Source: Eunapius fragilis (Eukaryota > Porifera > Demospongiae > Spongillida > Spongillidae). Taken from it: a stretch of 64,000 nucleotides of DNA. Location of the stretch: positions 8,916,555 through 8,980,554 of the forward strand of contig OY811978.1 of assembly GCA_963681505.1 (NCBI GenBank), given 5' to 3'. Within the stretch, counting starts at the first letter, position 1, and the number at the start of each line of letters is the position of its first letter. A model generated the notes under the pieces. The model was given only the letters and a program-made list of their open reading frames with translations. It was not told where the DNA came from and ran no database searches. The translations under genes were made by a program, and so were the position numbers. Below, piece after piece: positions 45,884 to 58,681 of the stretch.

Positions 45884-46566
45884 CTTTTTCTTACCGGTGA
45901 ATAACTAACAACAACAACTCGCGATCGCCGAAGTACCAAATCATGTATAGTGAGTGAGCTACACAATTTCCACAGGTGTCCAGTTGAGCCGCTAAATGGC
46001 CGCCATTGCTGGTTTCAAGCCAAAGGTTACCATGTAACACGTATTTACACAATAAACAAAGTTGGTTATCATCATTGCAGCTACAATGAAGGGGAAGAGT
46101 ACATCGTGGGCAGTTGTTACTCCAGCTATATTTTCCTTTGGGACAGAGTTAACAGCACCCTGTGAATCCAGACCCTGGTGAAAGAAATAATTGGGAGTAG
46201 TTAAGTTGTACCAACCAACCCTAAAGGATCAATGAGCAACAAGTCTGCCAACTTTTCAGTATGGTCACTTTATTTTGTAGTCAACTGGAGCATGCCAACC
46301 ATTACAACAAAGGTTTAATGCTATTGCATTCTGGAATGAGTACAATTGTACACCTGGGTGCAAAGACCCTCTTTTTGCCATTTTGATCATTGACGAACCT
46401 CAATGCCACATACACACAGTAAAAGCCCTTTTACAGCACATGCATTTCAACAGGTCAAGGGGTTAAAGACGTTATCAAATCCTCTGGTATCTTAAATGGA
46501 ATGTATCAATTGCTATACATCCCATTAGTATTGGTTACATAACAATAGCAATAACAACTGTATAAA
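45884..46566. other. Spacer upstream of the orphan receptor
   Basis: A 71-codon frame on the plus strand (45,950-46,165) has no recognisable domain; otherwise nothing seen. Confidence 0.45.
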
Positions 46567-46646
46567 ATGGCATCAGCTGGTTCCCTTCCGTGATGTTCAA
46601 CACGTGCTCTATTTAGAACATTACACGTTTCCTCATCACTTGCCAT
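46567..46646. repeat. 80-bp dispersed repeat, copy 1
   Basis: Starts ATGGCATCAGCTGGTTCCCT and ends TCATCACTTGCCAT; the ends are complementary (ATGGCA/TGCCAT). Read on the minus strand it is open (MASDEETCNVLN...). Confidence 0.88.
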
Positions 46647-46741
46647 TAGTATGCACATGAAGAGCAATGTACGTCACTCCAGGATTTCATCACAAGATTC
46701 TTACCTAAATCTATCCTCAGGCCAATCAATTTGAGTCACTG

Positions 46742-46935
46742 CAGTTCAGTGTAGTCCAAACCAGCAAGACTCACAGTTCAGTGTAGTCCAAACCAGCAAG
46801 CCTCACAGTTCAGTGTAGTCCAAACCAGCAAGCCTCACAGTTCAGTGTAGTCCAAACCAACAAGCCTCACAGTTCAGTGTAGTCCAAACCAGCAAGACTC
46901 ACAGTTCAGTGTAGTCCAAACCAGCAAGACTCACA
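46742..46935. repeat. 32-bp tandem repeat, six units
   Basis: Six head-to-tail copies of a 32-bp unit starting AGTTCAGTGTAGTCCAAACC, with single-base variants (AGCAAGACTC, AGCAAGCCTC, AACAAGCCTC). Confidence 0.93.
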
Positions 46936-47010
46936 TGATGGTCTACAATTAAAAAAGAAAGTGATGACTTAACAAGAAATGAACACACTTAGACTAATGC
47001 TAATCCATTG

Positions 47011-47090
47011 ATGGCATCAGTTGGTTCCCTTCCGTGATATTCAACATGCACTCTATTTAGAATCTTACACGTCTTATCATCACTTGCCAT
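47011..47090. repeat. 80-bp dispersed repeat, copy 2 (most diverged)
   Basis: Same length, ends and orientation as 46,567; about ten substitutions, no indel, frame on the minus strand still open. Confidence 0.87.
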
Positions 47091-49145
47091 CAGATTAGCA
47101 TGCACTACTGAATAGCCAATGAACACAAGGGGGAAAAATTTTTAATGCTAATTCTTTTTATTGCTCTTCACGTTTACAAAAACACGTTACATAAAAAGCA
47201 CAACACAAAGGAGGGCTTCAAACCTTACCAAACAGTCATATCGTTGGGAGACACAAGGCTTAAGTGCTGCAGTTGGCAGATTACATCCGTGCATTAAAAA
47301 TACACATGAGAATTTGAAATGTTTTTTCAACATGTAAGGTAAGCTGCCATATTAGAACGGGTTGGCATTATTGAAGCAGGGGGGGGAGTGGGAGTTCGAA
47401 TTACTGCAGCATTAATAATACCCATACATACTACGCCCCTAAGTGGTTACATGTAGTTTGTTTTCACGAATAACAGTTAGTAGAATTTAAACTTCTTAGC
47501 GCCCATACTCCGTCTTAGATGAACTTGGCCAAAAACAACGCCACTGCAGTTTCCCGTACCATTGGGTCCCCTTCCTTATCATGCACCATGCTACTGTTAC
47601 AGTATCTTTCGATTCCAGCATTTGATGATGTGGAACTATAACTTTTCCAGGAAAGCAGAACTTGTTTTCTATGGAGGCCAAGAAGCTTCACTTTGGCTTC
47701 CGTCCAACAACTTGTAACAAAAGTCTATGCTTAAAAGGTATGCCTCACGAGTTGTGAATAGGAAAATAAGAAAATAGAGGGCTCTTGCCACCCCTTGCAA
47801 TGCAGGGCTTATTTTGATCACTTCCCCCTCGAATGAACAGAAAATGACCTACTGCAGATAGGGGAGCACCAATGTAGTATGTTTTGCATTTAGACCTTCG
47901 GCTAGGATAGGTTTGACAGTGTTGTTAGTTGTCTGTTGGATTGGAAGTACTACCAAAGCTATGACCCCCCCCCTTCAGAGGCGAGAGTGGATATGCAAAA
48001 CAGAAGGTGTTGAAATGGTATGGTGCGCATCCATTAGTAGAGACACTTTCTGGTGTTAAAACGACATCCAGACGATGCGCTTGACTTGTAAAGGTAAAGT
48101 TATTTTAAAACCCGTTCTAATATGGCAGCTTACTTAAGCCATATACCAACTGTGATTGGTTATTTTGAATCACAGCACAGACAGGCAACAAAGTATACGC
48201 ATCCCAAGTATTATACAAAATCCCTCACCTGCTAACTGTCAAAACCAGCAACTGAAAAGTTAATGGTCAATTGTGGATCCTAGGTTGCAGACAAAGAAGA
48301 AATGGTGAACACACAAGAAAAATTCAAGAGCTCGGTCCCCAGGGACACACATCGATAAATGAAAGTGCATGTGTCCAACTGAGACACTTTCAGTTTTATT
48401 CTGTGCAGAACTGATGGTTGTTAAAGAATACAGAAACCCTACACAGCTTAGCTACAGATGGAACATTTGAGTACTTGTACAAATAGTTTCCTTATGGGCT
48501 AGACGAGCAGTTTGATGACTTTGCTTTCTCTAGGCAGCTGTAGCACAAATTAGCTTAATACCTCATTTGTCAATGGTGTTCAGTATACAAAGAATGTTCC
48601 TAGCTGTTCAGGTGTTTCAGCTAAAGATATTTACTGGCTCTAAAGGTACAATGAGACCCCTGCCATCATTAACCAATTATACGCTTTAATTTTCAATCAA
48701 CTACTTGACTTCCAGGTAGCTGACTGGGCACCTTGTGCACATGCTTTGCACAACTATCCAACAGGACTACTGTTGACAGTAGAAGTTCAAACATCTCTAC
48801 ACTCAAAGGGCAGTCATTTTGTTGAATTCAATCCTTCCCACCACCTATGGTACTTGTGGTACACTTCAGCGTAAAGTCTGTTATATTGACACTCATGTTG
48901 AAAAGGGCTTCCCACTCGTTCTTTTGAATACTGTTCACTCTTAGAACCATCATTTTAATTTAACTAGTCCTTTTAAGTACAAAGTTAATTACATAATATT
49001 TATTGTCCATTATTGAGGACACTAAATAAAACCACTGGTTATTATAAGAATGCTTTCACCTGACACTCATTTTTACACATCTTTAAACAATTATGACCGA
49101 CAATAATCAGTTGATGAAAACTTTTAAACATGTCACATTAGTAAG
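47091..49145. other. Spacer without recognised gene
   Basis: No long frame, terminal repeat or RNA gene recognised. Confidence 0.45.
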
Positions 49146-49225
49146 ATGGCATCAGCTGGTTCCCTTCCGTGATGTTCAACATGATCATTATTTAGAACAT
49201 TACACGTTTTCTCATCACTTGCCAT
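49146..49225. repeat. 80-bp dispersed repeat, copy 3
   Basis: Same 80-bp unit and orientation, with ATGATCATT replacing ATGTGCTCT in the middle. Confidence 0.88.
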
Positions 49226-50548
49226 CATACACTGACCACACACCACATGCAGAATGAATAAGCTTCTGGATCATGGGAGAACAAACAACTTCAGGATCTG
49301 ATTATTTCATACTCCATCCCTCAGTTAGGGCGGCTCAGTTCTACCTTACAATATGGCTTTCATTGTGGCACACACAGCAAACATTTGTTATTTGTTACGT
49401 ACCAGAGCTACAACTATCTGATGTCACATCTGGGAGTACTAAATAATCAGATCACGATTCTCTTTGAAGTACAAATCTTATAATTTACATGCTAACAACT
49501 TTCACATATGGTGATTTAGGCAGATTATAAGATACCTTATATAATATATAACAATACCTAATGCCTATCAATTATAGGCATTAGGTATTGTTTAGTAAAG
49601 TGATGTGAATGAACCCACCTGTCTATCATGATGGGAATGACATGGTAACATCTTGCTACAGGATGGATACTGAAACAGAACTGATGTTCATTCTATTAGA
49701 ACTCATAATGGCATATATAATGTATTATATAACATAATGGAGGGATGCATGCGGCAGGGTCTCACTTAAGACATACCCCCTTGCACCACCACCACCACCA
49801 TTGACATGTCTGGGTACTGTAGTAAACTGCTGGGCATGAAAAGATGCAAAGTAGTGAGTAGTTTATTACAGCAATGCTCAGGGTTTGGTCAATACATATA
49901 TACTAGGTACTTGAACATTTAACGTACGCGTACCAAAAAATGATGATCTAATAAAGCGATGAAAATTGTGACTGGATTTGTCTATTGAAAGTGCGCACCG
50001 TGCGAAAAAGGAAGCTCTTTTGTGTTGGTTTAACTGCAATTTTGAACTCTGCTGTGTTCCTATAGTAGTTGAGTAAGTGTACTATGAATTGATACTGTTG
50101 GAACAGATCGTAATTTCCTCATCTAGTTACCTTCGCACATTAAAAAATAGGTACTTTTTATAAGTTGAACATTTTCTTCATATGTTAAGAGGCAGGGAAA
50201 AATACGTTTTCACCACTTAGGAAGGGTCATTATCTAGCTGTCTTTAAAATGGTATCAATTTCTGTTGATGCGCAAGGGGTCATACGATGGGATGTGTCTA
50301 TTCGTTTGATGCTGGCGTCGGGTGCACCCATATTATCTGAAAACACCAATATGCCTTAAGAAGTGTTGTCTGCATTTGAATTTATGTTTTAACAAAACAC
50401 AGCATCGTTCTTTCAACCGCCAAGGTTCTGTGTCGAGCGATTCTAATTAAAAAGCACCTAATCCTTTGAGAGGCAGGAATTCAGAGTTCAGTTACATGTA
50501 GCTTGAGCACTAGAAGTCAAGTCCTTAAAATTTTGTAACTCTAGGCTG
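49226..50548. other. Spacer without recognised gene
   Basis: Contains the perfect stem-loop at 49,551 and a short (CCA)n run near 49,785; otherwise nothing recognised. Confidence 0.45.
49551..49591. repeat. Perfect 18-bp stem-loop
   Basis: ACAATACCTAATGCCTAT, loop CAATT, then the exact complement. Isolated in otherwise featureless sequence. Confidence 0.9.
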
Positions 50549-52303
50549 ATGCGCAAGGCTTGTTTTATGGGTGGTCTGGTCCCCAGACCCACAGTGCACA
50601 TGAGAAATCGATGGAATAGGTTTAAGATTTGGTTACCAAATTGCATTTTAAATTGTATTTCATGTTTGGATGAAGACTTGGAGAAGTGTATTGATGACTT
50701 CAAGAGTGACATCAGTGAAAACTTTGACCTTGTTTCTGCATATGCAATCTTCTATTTTAACCATTCATGACACATGCGGGAACGTCAAGGGGGTATGTAC
50801 AGGGGGTTTTGATGGGGTAAAAAAATTAATGAAACACATTCAGTGTGACCCAGTACATATTTTCAGAGTGGTAGAAAAAGGAAATTGAAAAAAAGGTGAA
50901 TAGTGATACTTTATAGTTCAAACATTATAGCTGTATCTAACGTAGTTGCAAGTCTCTTCATGATCTCTAATTCTAGGTAAACACAGGGTAACTTTAGATT
51001 CCCCCAAGCAGGCAGCAAAAAAGGTCAAAGTTCATAAAACGGTTCCAGGTCAGTCAGGAGGGATTAGATGTTGGTGTGCCCCCTTCCCCTCTTCCATCTG
51101 CCCCCAGGACAGGATCATGCAGCAGGTCTGCAACTCCCCCAGTGGGGGCTCCCAGTACAACCACACCTCTAGCCTCGTCCCCAGGCCGTCAATTAAAGTT
51201 TGGGAAAAAAGACGGCCTGGTCTCCATTGCAACTCCGTTAGTGCGCATGCGCTGGCCATTACCAGAAAAAGTGGTAATCGTATATTTCGCTTGTAAACCT
51301 TTCCGTAAACTAACTTGTTACTGGTCTGCCTCGTTCTAAGTGCCAGGCTTTTTCAATTAAAAACACATCGCGCACATGCATAAAATACATAGCTACGCGT
51401 AGTATGTGCAATACAATGTGTAGGAGACACAACACTGCCACTAATCCTGCAAGACTTTGACGTCGTTGCCATACTACGCGTAGCTATGTATTTTGTACAT
51501 GTGCGCGATGTGTTTTTAATTGAAAAAGCCTGGCACTTTGAACGAGGCAGACCGGTAACGAGTTAGTTTACGGAAAGGTTTACAAGCGAGATTACCACTT
51601 TTTCTGGTAATGGCCAGCGCATGCGCACTAACGGAGTTGCAATGGAGACCAGGCCGTCTTTTTTCCCAAACTTTAATTGACGGCCTGGGGACGAGGCTAC
51701 CACACCTCCCACATCAGGCACCCCCTCTCCAACAACGAGACACCCTGTGGTCCAAGAGCTCTCTCACCTCAAACGAGGGTAGCGACACCAGTCTGGGTCA
51801 AATGGTGCCCTACTTGAAATTTTGTATAAAACAAGGCAGAAAGAGTAAAGCCCTTTGCTGATCACGTGAAGAGTATGATGCCAAGCTGCAAGATGAAAGG
51901 CGCATTGAAAAAAATCGGGAAAAAAAAAGCAGATTCCAAAAAACACCACAAAATAGAAATTAATTGGTGTTGCAGAGAGCAAATCCGAGTTGTCTGTAGA
52001 GTTTTCAGATCTAACTGGTGACCATATGAATTCTATTTCGGAAGTACTAATCCTTGCATGGTAAATAGACTCTACTGTGAACACTTGTAGTTTGTTAACC
52101 AGCAGAATGTAATGTATAAAGGTCATGTTATCAATGTAAAGTACTCAAAAATGTCAACAACACCTAAAGTTACAGTTACCTATTGGAAATACGACGAAAC
52201 GGAGGAAGAAGGAGAAGACGTTACAATGACACTGATTGAATTTGTAGTGACTATATTACAGTTGATCTACATATCAATGATCCTGCTACATCTTAGTAAT
52301 TAG
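50549..52303 (+). pseudogene. Scattered fragments of an unrecognised gene, split by the foldback element
   Basis: Coding-like pieces on the plus strand: 50,549-50,770 (CLDEDLEKCIDDFKSDISEN), 50,770-50,886 (TCGNVKGVCTGGFDGVKKLM), and 51,111-51,159 plus 51,699-51,790, which join across the foldback insertion to read QQVCNSPSGGSQYNH followed by TSHIRHPLSNNETPCGP. The last is 52,112-52,303 (TYWKYDETEEEGED). The last piece resembles 37,415-37,560. Exon order and the product are not established; stops between pieces suggest decay. Confidence 0.4.
51170..51698. mobile_element. Large snap-back (foldback) element with 10-bp target duplication
   Basis: Arms of about 230 bp run inward from AGCCTCGTCCCCAGGCCGTC at the left and its complement at the right, separated by about 65 bp (51,406-51,469). 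The direct repeat ACCACACCTC lies on both sides (51160-51169 and 51699-51708). A 9-11 bp duplication with long terminal repeats is characteristic of Mutator-like elements. There is no coding capacity. Confidence 0.87.
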
Positions 52304-53478
52304 AAATGTGTATCGAATATGGTAGTAATGTTTGGCGTATTAACTATTTGTTTTCTAACAACGGTAGCACAAAAAAGTCAAACCGTCACAATTTTTTCTT
52401 CCCTCTCGCATCATACCGCGTACATCCAAAAAATGAGTGTTTGAAATGCCATAACTTCTGAAATACTGTTCAAGTACCTATATATACATGAGCTTCCTAA
52501 TGTAATACGGAACACAAAGAAACGTATATACACTGACTTCACACACCTTAAATACCGCATCACCTAGTAGGGCTTTGTTCACTGATGTGAATTGATACCT
52601 GCAGGTAGATACAATGAAGGTTTCCATTAAGTGATACGTATGTACATAGATACGATCTCTAGGCACGTGCAAATTATGGCATCAGCTGGTTCCCTTCCGT
52701 GATGTTCAACATGTGCTCTATTTAGAACATTACACGTTTCCTCGTCACTTGCCATTAAAGTATACGCGTACCCACGACGTTGAGAAATAATTAGGTAATG
52801 CCCACAGCCATGAAAAAAGTTACTGCCTAAGAATAGGATACCCATTTAGAAATTAAATAGTAACTAAGTGCACATGCGAATCAATTTTTTTTTTTTAATG
52901 CTACGTACGGTTTGCAGTACGTGGTAAGAGATAGAAGCTCGTACGAAAAGCATGCCAATAAGAACACCCAGTATTCCAATTCCGATTCTTACCGTTAGGG
53001 ACAAAATAGGCGCACACGCGAAGGGGCGAACTGACAACACGTGTTCGTTGTGGTAATTATTATAGCATGCCCACAAAATAAAAATGGTGTCTAGGGCGGT
53101 GTGCATTATTTAGAGTTTGCGGGCATCGTGACGTCTGGATTACGAAGTTGCTAGCTTTTAATAAATTATTTCTATGGTTGTCCTTTGTTTAAACGTCGTT
53201 TCAACCGGAGGTCGTTAAAACTTAAACTTAACGTGCAGCCAGTGTGTGATCATGAGGGTCCTGTTAAAATCATTACCTTCCTCTGTGTATTAGTAGCATG
53301 TATTAGTAAGTCTTAGCGGGTGAATGTAGTAGACAAAGGGGATCATTAATTCAGTGCGGTACGGAATCTGTACATTTCAATCCGCGACAGGCTAGATCTA
53401 ATATGCGGTTTATATTAGTATACACCTGGACACATAACCTCAAACCTCAAATTAACTCCCATGAGCTCCTAATGTAGG
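52304..53478. other. Upstream region of the SLC15-like gene
   Basis: Holds one 80-bp repeat (52,676) but no gene; the promoter of the transporter must lie here, without an obvious TATA box near the start. Confidence 0.45.
52676..52755. repeat. 80-bp dispersed repeat, copy 4
   Basis: Nearly identical to the copy at 46,567 although 6 kb away; same orientation. Confidence 0.88.
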
Positions 53479-55582
53479 ATGTCCCGCCCCCATCAAGAAG
53501 GTAACGTCGCGGCTAGCTACAGCATTAACGCAGGAGGTACAGAAGATGGTACCGACGACAATAGCACGGAGCTCGAACACCTCGTTGGAAGCGAGACTGA
53601 CGGATCCAGCTGCTGCAATGGTTCGGAGTTCTCCCTTCCCTGTGGCATTCGCTCAGCGTTGAGCTGCCGTATACGCAGACGTCTGCCCATGGGGAAATCG
53701 TTGGCTGTTGTCCTCGCCCTGAACACGTTGGAGAGTTTCGTGTTCTTCCAAGGTGTACATGGAATGTTTGCCACTGCGTTTCGAGGCGACCTGACACACA
53801 TCCAACAGCTAGTTCCGCTTCTCTTTCAGATGATCACAAATTCTGCGGGAAGGCTGGTGTACCCCTTTGCCGGGTTCATAGCTGACGCCTTCCTTGGTCG
53901 CAGCAGAGTCGTTCATCTAAGTATGTTGCTATTGTGGATTGCTCTTAGCGTTATGTGGGCCGGTCTAGTATCCAAAACAAAAATAGGGGACTTCTACTAC
54001 GTTCTACAGGGGATAGCTTTTGCGTCCTTCAGCTTTGGTAGTGGATCATTTGAGGCCAACGTTATTCCATTCGGAGCCGACCAACTGCAAGGGGTTTCAT
54101 CTGAGGAAATAAGCGCTTATTTTTACTGGTACTACTGGACAAGGCAGATGGGTAATGTTCTTGGAATTGTTTCAATCTGTCTGGTTCAGCTTTTAGAGCC
54201 TTCGCTGAGGGAACCTATGGTGCCTTTGGTGGGAATTGCAGCCATAACCTTGGGAATTATGATTTACAATGTATTTAGCAAGTCATTACTCTCCGCTGGT
54301 CCACCAAGTAATCCTCTCAAGTTAGTGGTCAGTGTGACTCTGTTCGCAGCAACACTGAAACGTAGGCCACCTGTACACAGACGAGCATTCCGGTATGGAG
54401 AAGAAAAGAAGGGTCGTATGGAGCTGGCCAAGAAAGACTTTGATGGGATATTTGAGAGCGAAGAGGTTGAGGACGTGAAAACTTTTTACCGAATTTTGAT
54501 GATGTTCCTGCCAATGGGAGTATTCTATATTGCATATTATGGGGTAAGGATTTCACTCATTGTACATATTAATGCTGGCTTATATGCATGCATGCACACT
54601 GGTCTGTTTCAGCTTGTCCTAACAATAACGTATGAAGCAAGCCTCCTGTTTGCCCAATTGTACCAGCCACAAGATGCAACAATGAAATACATAGCCCAGA
54701 ACCTCTTTAACCTCCTTGATCCCATCGTGCTGCTCATCATCATACCACTCATCAACTTTGTTGCGCCATGTTTCTTATGTTATTTTTCCATAAGCCTGAG
54801 GTTTAGGGTAGGAGTTGGTTACTTTGTCATCCTCCTAGCAGCCATCTCCTTGGTTATGATAGAAAGTATCCCAGCCATTACTGAGAGCGATCATCTTGTA
54901 TGGCTTCTTCTTCCTTCTATGCTTGTGATTGTGGCTGAAGTCTTATCAGTTGTTTCAGGTAATGGTTTCCCTTTGGTTTGAACATGCACTCTGAAGCCTG
55001 TGCTTGGTATAGTGAATTGCCAATAAGTTACTTTTTATGCGCACAATACATGCATATTTTTCATAATGCAACTCGATGCAAATGCATATGTCAGGACTGA
55101 AAACCAATCCACTGTTAGCAAGTAGAGAAATGTCCTCTGTTTAAATACATGCAGATCCTTAGTTGTGTAAAGTGAACTTCTATTCCCATCAGTTGACGCT
55201 ACCTCATTGCACAGATGCACATGTTGATTTTCTTTTCTTTCACCTTTTCAAAACCATGCACTCACACATAGCTCTGGAGTTCATATATGCCCAGTCCCCA
55301 GAGAAGATGCGCGGCCTTCTCATCGGGCTGTTCTACTTGATCATGGGTGTCTTCATGTGCACTGGGTCCCTAACAGTCTTCATCGTCCACCATGCCAACT
55401 ATACCTCCAACTCCTCTCTTATCCTTGCTGTTGCCTTTGCCGGCACAGCTTTGTTTGGCTTTGTGTGCTATGCAGCTATTGCCTCAATGTACAGGAACCG
55501 CCATAGACCTGCGGGCTCAGATGAGGAGGACTTGCAGATCCGCACCTATGCTACAATGTATTATTCTCATCCCTCAATCTAA
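53479..55582 (+). CDS. SLC15/POT-family proton-coupled oligopeptide transporter-like protein
   Basis: Twelve-helix-type transporter of the PTR2/POT family, nearest in layout to the SLC15A3/A4 branch, which moves peptides and histidine across endolysosomal membranes. Likely exons: 53479-54543, 54613-54958, 55272-55582, giving about 573 residues, close to the roughly 577 of human SLC15A4. The middle intron is only 69 bp and keeps frame, so the first two exons also read as one 500-codon frame. The splice TCAG/CTCTGG restores SALEF. Family marks: IADAFLGRSR in loop 2-3, FEANVIPFGADQ, FYWYYWTRQMGN, EEVEDVKTFYRIL and LEFIYAQSPEKMRG. The N-terminal ExxER proton-coupling motif reads NTLES, lacking the first Glu and the Arg. 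The Ser/Gly/Asp-rich N-tail of about 70 residues precedes helix 1. Substrate is unknown. Confidence 0.88.
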
Positions 55583-56135
55583 ATGACATTGCATTGCCCC
55601 TAAGAAGGCATGGCCCTTTCAACTTGAATACACTAATTGTAAATATTGATTGAAATGTGCATGTATGTATGGAAAAGGACATGACACGCTTGGTGCACTC
55701 AGCGGTACGAGTGCGACAACAGTTTTAGTTTCTCGAGATGTGCACTAACAAGGACACATGTTTAATTTGGGGACAAAAGTAATGGGAGTGGCAGTACATG
55801 TACAATGAAAGGCAACATAATAGGAATAAGAATCAAGTACTAAGTAATATTGGACGGTGTCCAGCATTATAACTTTGCGCTTTTTGTTTTCTGTGCACTG
55901 CAAAGAGCTTCCCTCTACACCAGGCTCCCATGATGAATCTACTATACTATGTGTTCCCAGCCACTTTCCTATATACGTCAGCGACGCACAGCAGTCATCA
56001 GTAGTGATCGATGAATTACAACATTAGCTAGCAGGCGTATAGTGGCACCGGCCCTATAACTTATAGTTTGTATACTTAGTCTAGCGTAATAAGCCTGGGA
56101 AAAGCTACCACACTTTGCAAACGGATTTATAAATA
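55583..56135. other. 3' flank of the SLC15-like gene
   Basis: No frame or repeat of note before the inverted duplication starts. Confidence 0.45.
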
Positions 56136-56747
56136 CATTACCAGAAATTTCGGACGCTCATTACGTATTCCTGACGCGTCAATGCAAACGTCCGTTAATT
56201 TTCCGCGCACGCGTCCATTGACATGTATGGAACAAAGTGCATTTCTGTTCAGTATAAATCAGGAATCGTCAGAAAAAAGGAAGGCGGTCAAAAATATAGT
56301 TAAGAACATCTTTCACTATGCTTTATTGATGAAACAAAAAAATTCAGGGTCTATCTGTAGGTTCCATGGCCCTAAAACAACACGTCCATAGACACATGTA
56401 GAAATTGTGTAGAAATTTGGGTTTTGTCAAGATGTTTGTGCATTTTTCTCAGGATCTGTGATAGTTGCAGTAAGAATCAGTGATTAAAATGTTAGCCAGA
56501 TCATCGAGGAAGGGGCCAGATACCATAAAACACTCTTTCCTCTACTTTTCAAGGTTCCAGAGTCACTTCAGTGGTGTTAGGTACTGAATGTCCCATTATT
56601 AATTCTTCCACTTGCATGACGTAATGGACGTTTTAATACGGGCTCTGCCACTGTGTGACTCACTCAGGTATGTTACATCTGAGGTGCTTATAGGCGTTCT
56701 ACATGTGCGTAACAACCATAGCTTGACCCACATACGTAGTATATATA

Positions 56748-57450
56748 CAGTGGCGTATCCAGAATTTCAGCGAGGGGGTGCTTAAGGTCAGGAATACTGG
56801 GGGGGGGGGGGAAGGGGAGGGCCCGCTTCTGGTCTGATATGAAAAGTGAGTGTGTGTGTGTGGGAGGGGGGGGGGGATGCAGTCCGCTTCAAGTCCGATA
56901 CGAAAAGTGGAGGCCTTTGGCACACGTTGTCGTTATATTTAATAACTAACGGTTACAATTTTGACCGAGGGGGGTGCTCAAAAGCACCTGGAGCACCCTC
57001 TCCAGGGGCGGATACAGAAATTTCCAAAAGGGAGGTTTAGACCCGCGATACAGTGGTGTAGAGAGAGGGGGGGGGGGGGGGGGGGACATATGTCCCCGGG
57101 CGCAGGGTTGAGGGGGCGTCGAAGTAGACGAGAGATAATTAATTATCGCGTCAACGAGAACTCACGAACGCATCGGCAGATACAGGGGGCAGTTGTAAAC
57201 GCGTTCATATAATATAAGGCTCCTCCCCTTCCCTCTTTTCCGCTAGGTACCCCCCCCCCCCCCCCCCCCCCCGCATCGGGCCAGAAGCCGACAGCCCCCC
57301 CACCCCCCCGGGCGCTCAACACTCACACTACGTCACTGCCGCGATACGAAAAGCGGGGGTGGGGTGGTGGGGGTGGTGGTGCTGTCCGCTTCAGGCCCGA
57401 TACGAAAAGCGGGGGGGGGGGGGGGGGGGGGGGGGGGGTGCCGTACGCTT
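56748..57450. repeat. Poly-G dispersed repeat cluster, inverted copy
   Basis: Starts CAGTGGCGTATCCAGAATTT and mirrors 20,822-21,510. The run at 57,410-57,439 is about 28 G. Confidence 0.78.
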
Positions 57451-57682
57451 CAGACTGGACTCAATAATATCTTGTATATTTACCAGACCCCGCCAAACTA
57501 AGAACTAAACAACATTTGAAATAGCCTACAACCAGCCTGCCTATACAACTGTATAGGCCTAACAGTGTGATATTGTCTAGTTGTTGGATCAGTTTCCATC
57601 ACAAAAGTGTTGGTGCCATATGTATGTGTGTGCTTGTGTGCATGCATGTGTATGCTTGTGTGCATGTGTATATGCATGTGAA

Positions 57683-57731
<49 letters not shown>

Positions 57732-57881
57732 ATGTGGATATTGTACTTGTGTGTTCATTTGGGTCACTTCATTCATACACTCACATAAGTCTCAGTAGTC
57801 TAGTATTTGGGCAAGCTGGATTGGAACTGGACCTCTCAAGCTAGAGGTGTTTGTTCATGTACATGTACATGTACGTTGTTT

Positions 57882-57956
<75 letters not shown>

Positions 57957-58361
57957 TATATGTCTGGAGTATGTATTTGTGCATTTCTGTGTTTTTATAA
58001 CATTTCTGCATGTTATAAGTGGGGCTCAATATAGCCCAAGTATCAACTAGCTGGACCTCTCAAGCAAGGGGAGCTAGATCATACACAAGGGGAGCTAGCT
58101 AGATCATACGCATTGTGTGTGGGTGTGCATATGTCTGTTGAGAATATATCATATATGTCTGTTGAGAATATGTGCATGTGTTTGTGTGCATTAGATGTGT
58201 GTGCATTGTGCATGTTATCGCTCTTCTGCTAATGGGCTGCTTCTGTACTGTTAGGTGAGCAGCAGCTGGCTTCATGTGTGTTAGTTAATTATTTGCTCAT
58301 GCATATAAACACATGCACACATGTATATCACTATACATATCACACATGCACACATATACAC

Positions 58362-58395
<34 letters not shown>

Positions 58396-58605
58396 ATGTT
58401 TGCTATGACCAAACGCAAAGTCTCCCATTTAACACCATGGAATGTACATGTATGTTAGTTGGTTCAATACATACAACACACCAGTTGTTGCATGTGCTGG
58501 ACTTATACATACTGGATTGCCTTTTGAAAGTGGCACTGCCCAGGCCACTACGATCCAGAAACCTACTTCAAATGACACCAAGTGCTCAGATCTTGGGTGG
58601 GTGTG

Positions 58606-58681
58606 CAGTGGCGGATCCAGCATACCGTGCCCATAATTGCCCGGTTTTAATGAGCCTAAAATATGCCTGGATCCACCACTG
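58606..58681. repeat. Snap-back MITE-like element, one arm mostly deleted
   Basis: Inverted-duplicate counterpart of 19,544-19,652. Ends are kept (CAGTGGCGGATCCAG, CTGGATCCACCACTG) but 33 bp of the arm next to the left end are missing, so it is only 76 bp long. Confidence 0.83.

Noticed and set aside
54544-54612. In-frame insert after FYIAYYG in the transporter as true protein
   Set aside because: It has a GTAAGG donor, a TTTCAG acceptor, is 69 bp long and breaks the family alignment; an intron is more likely.
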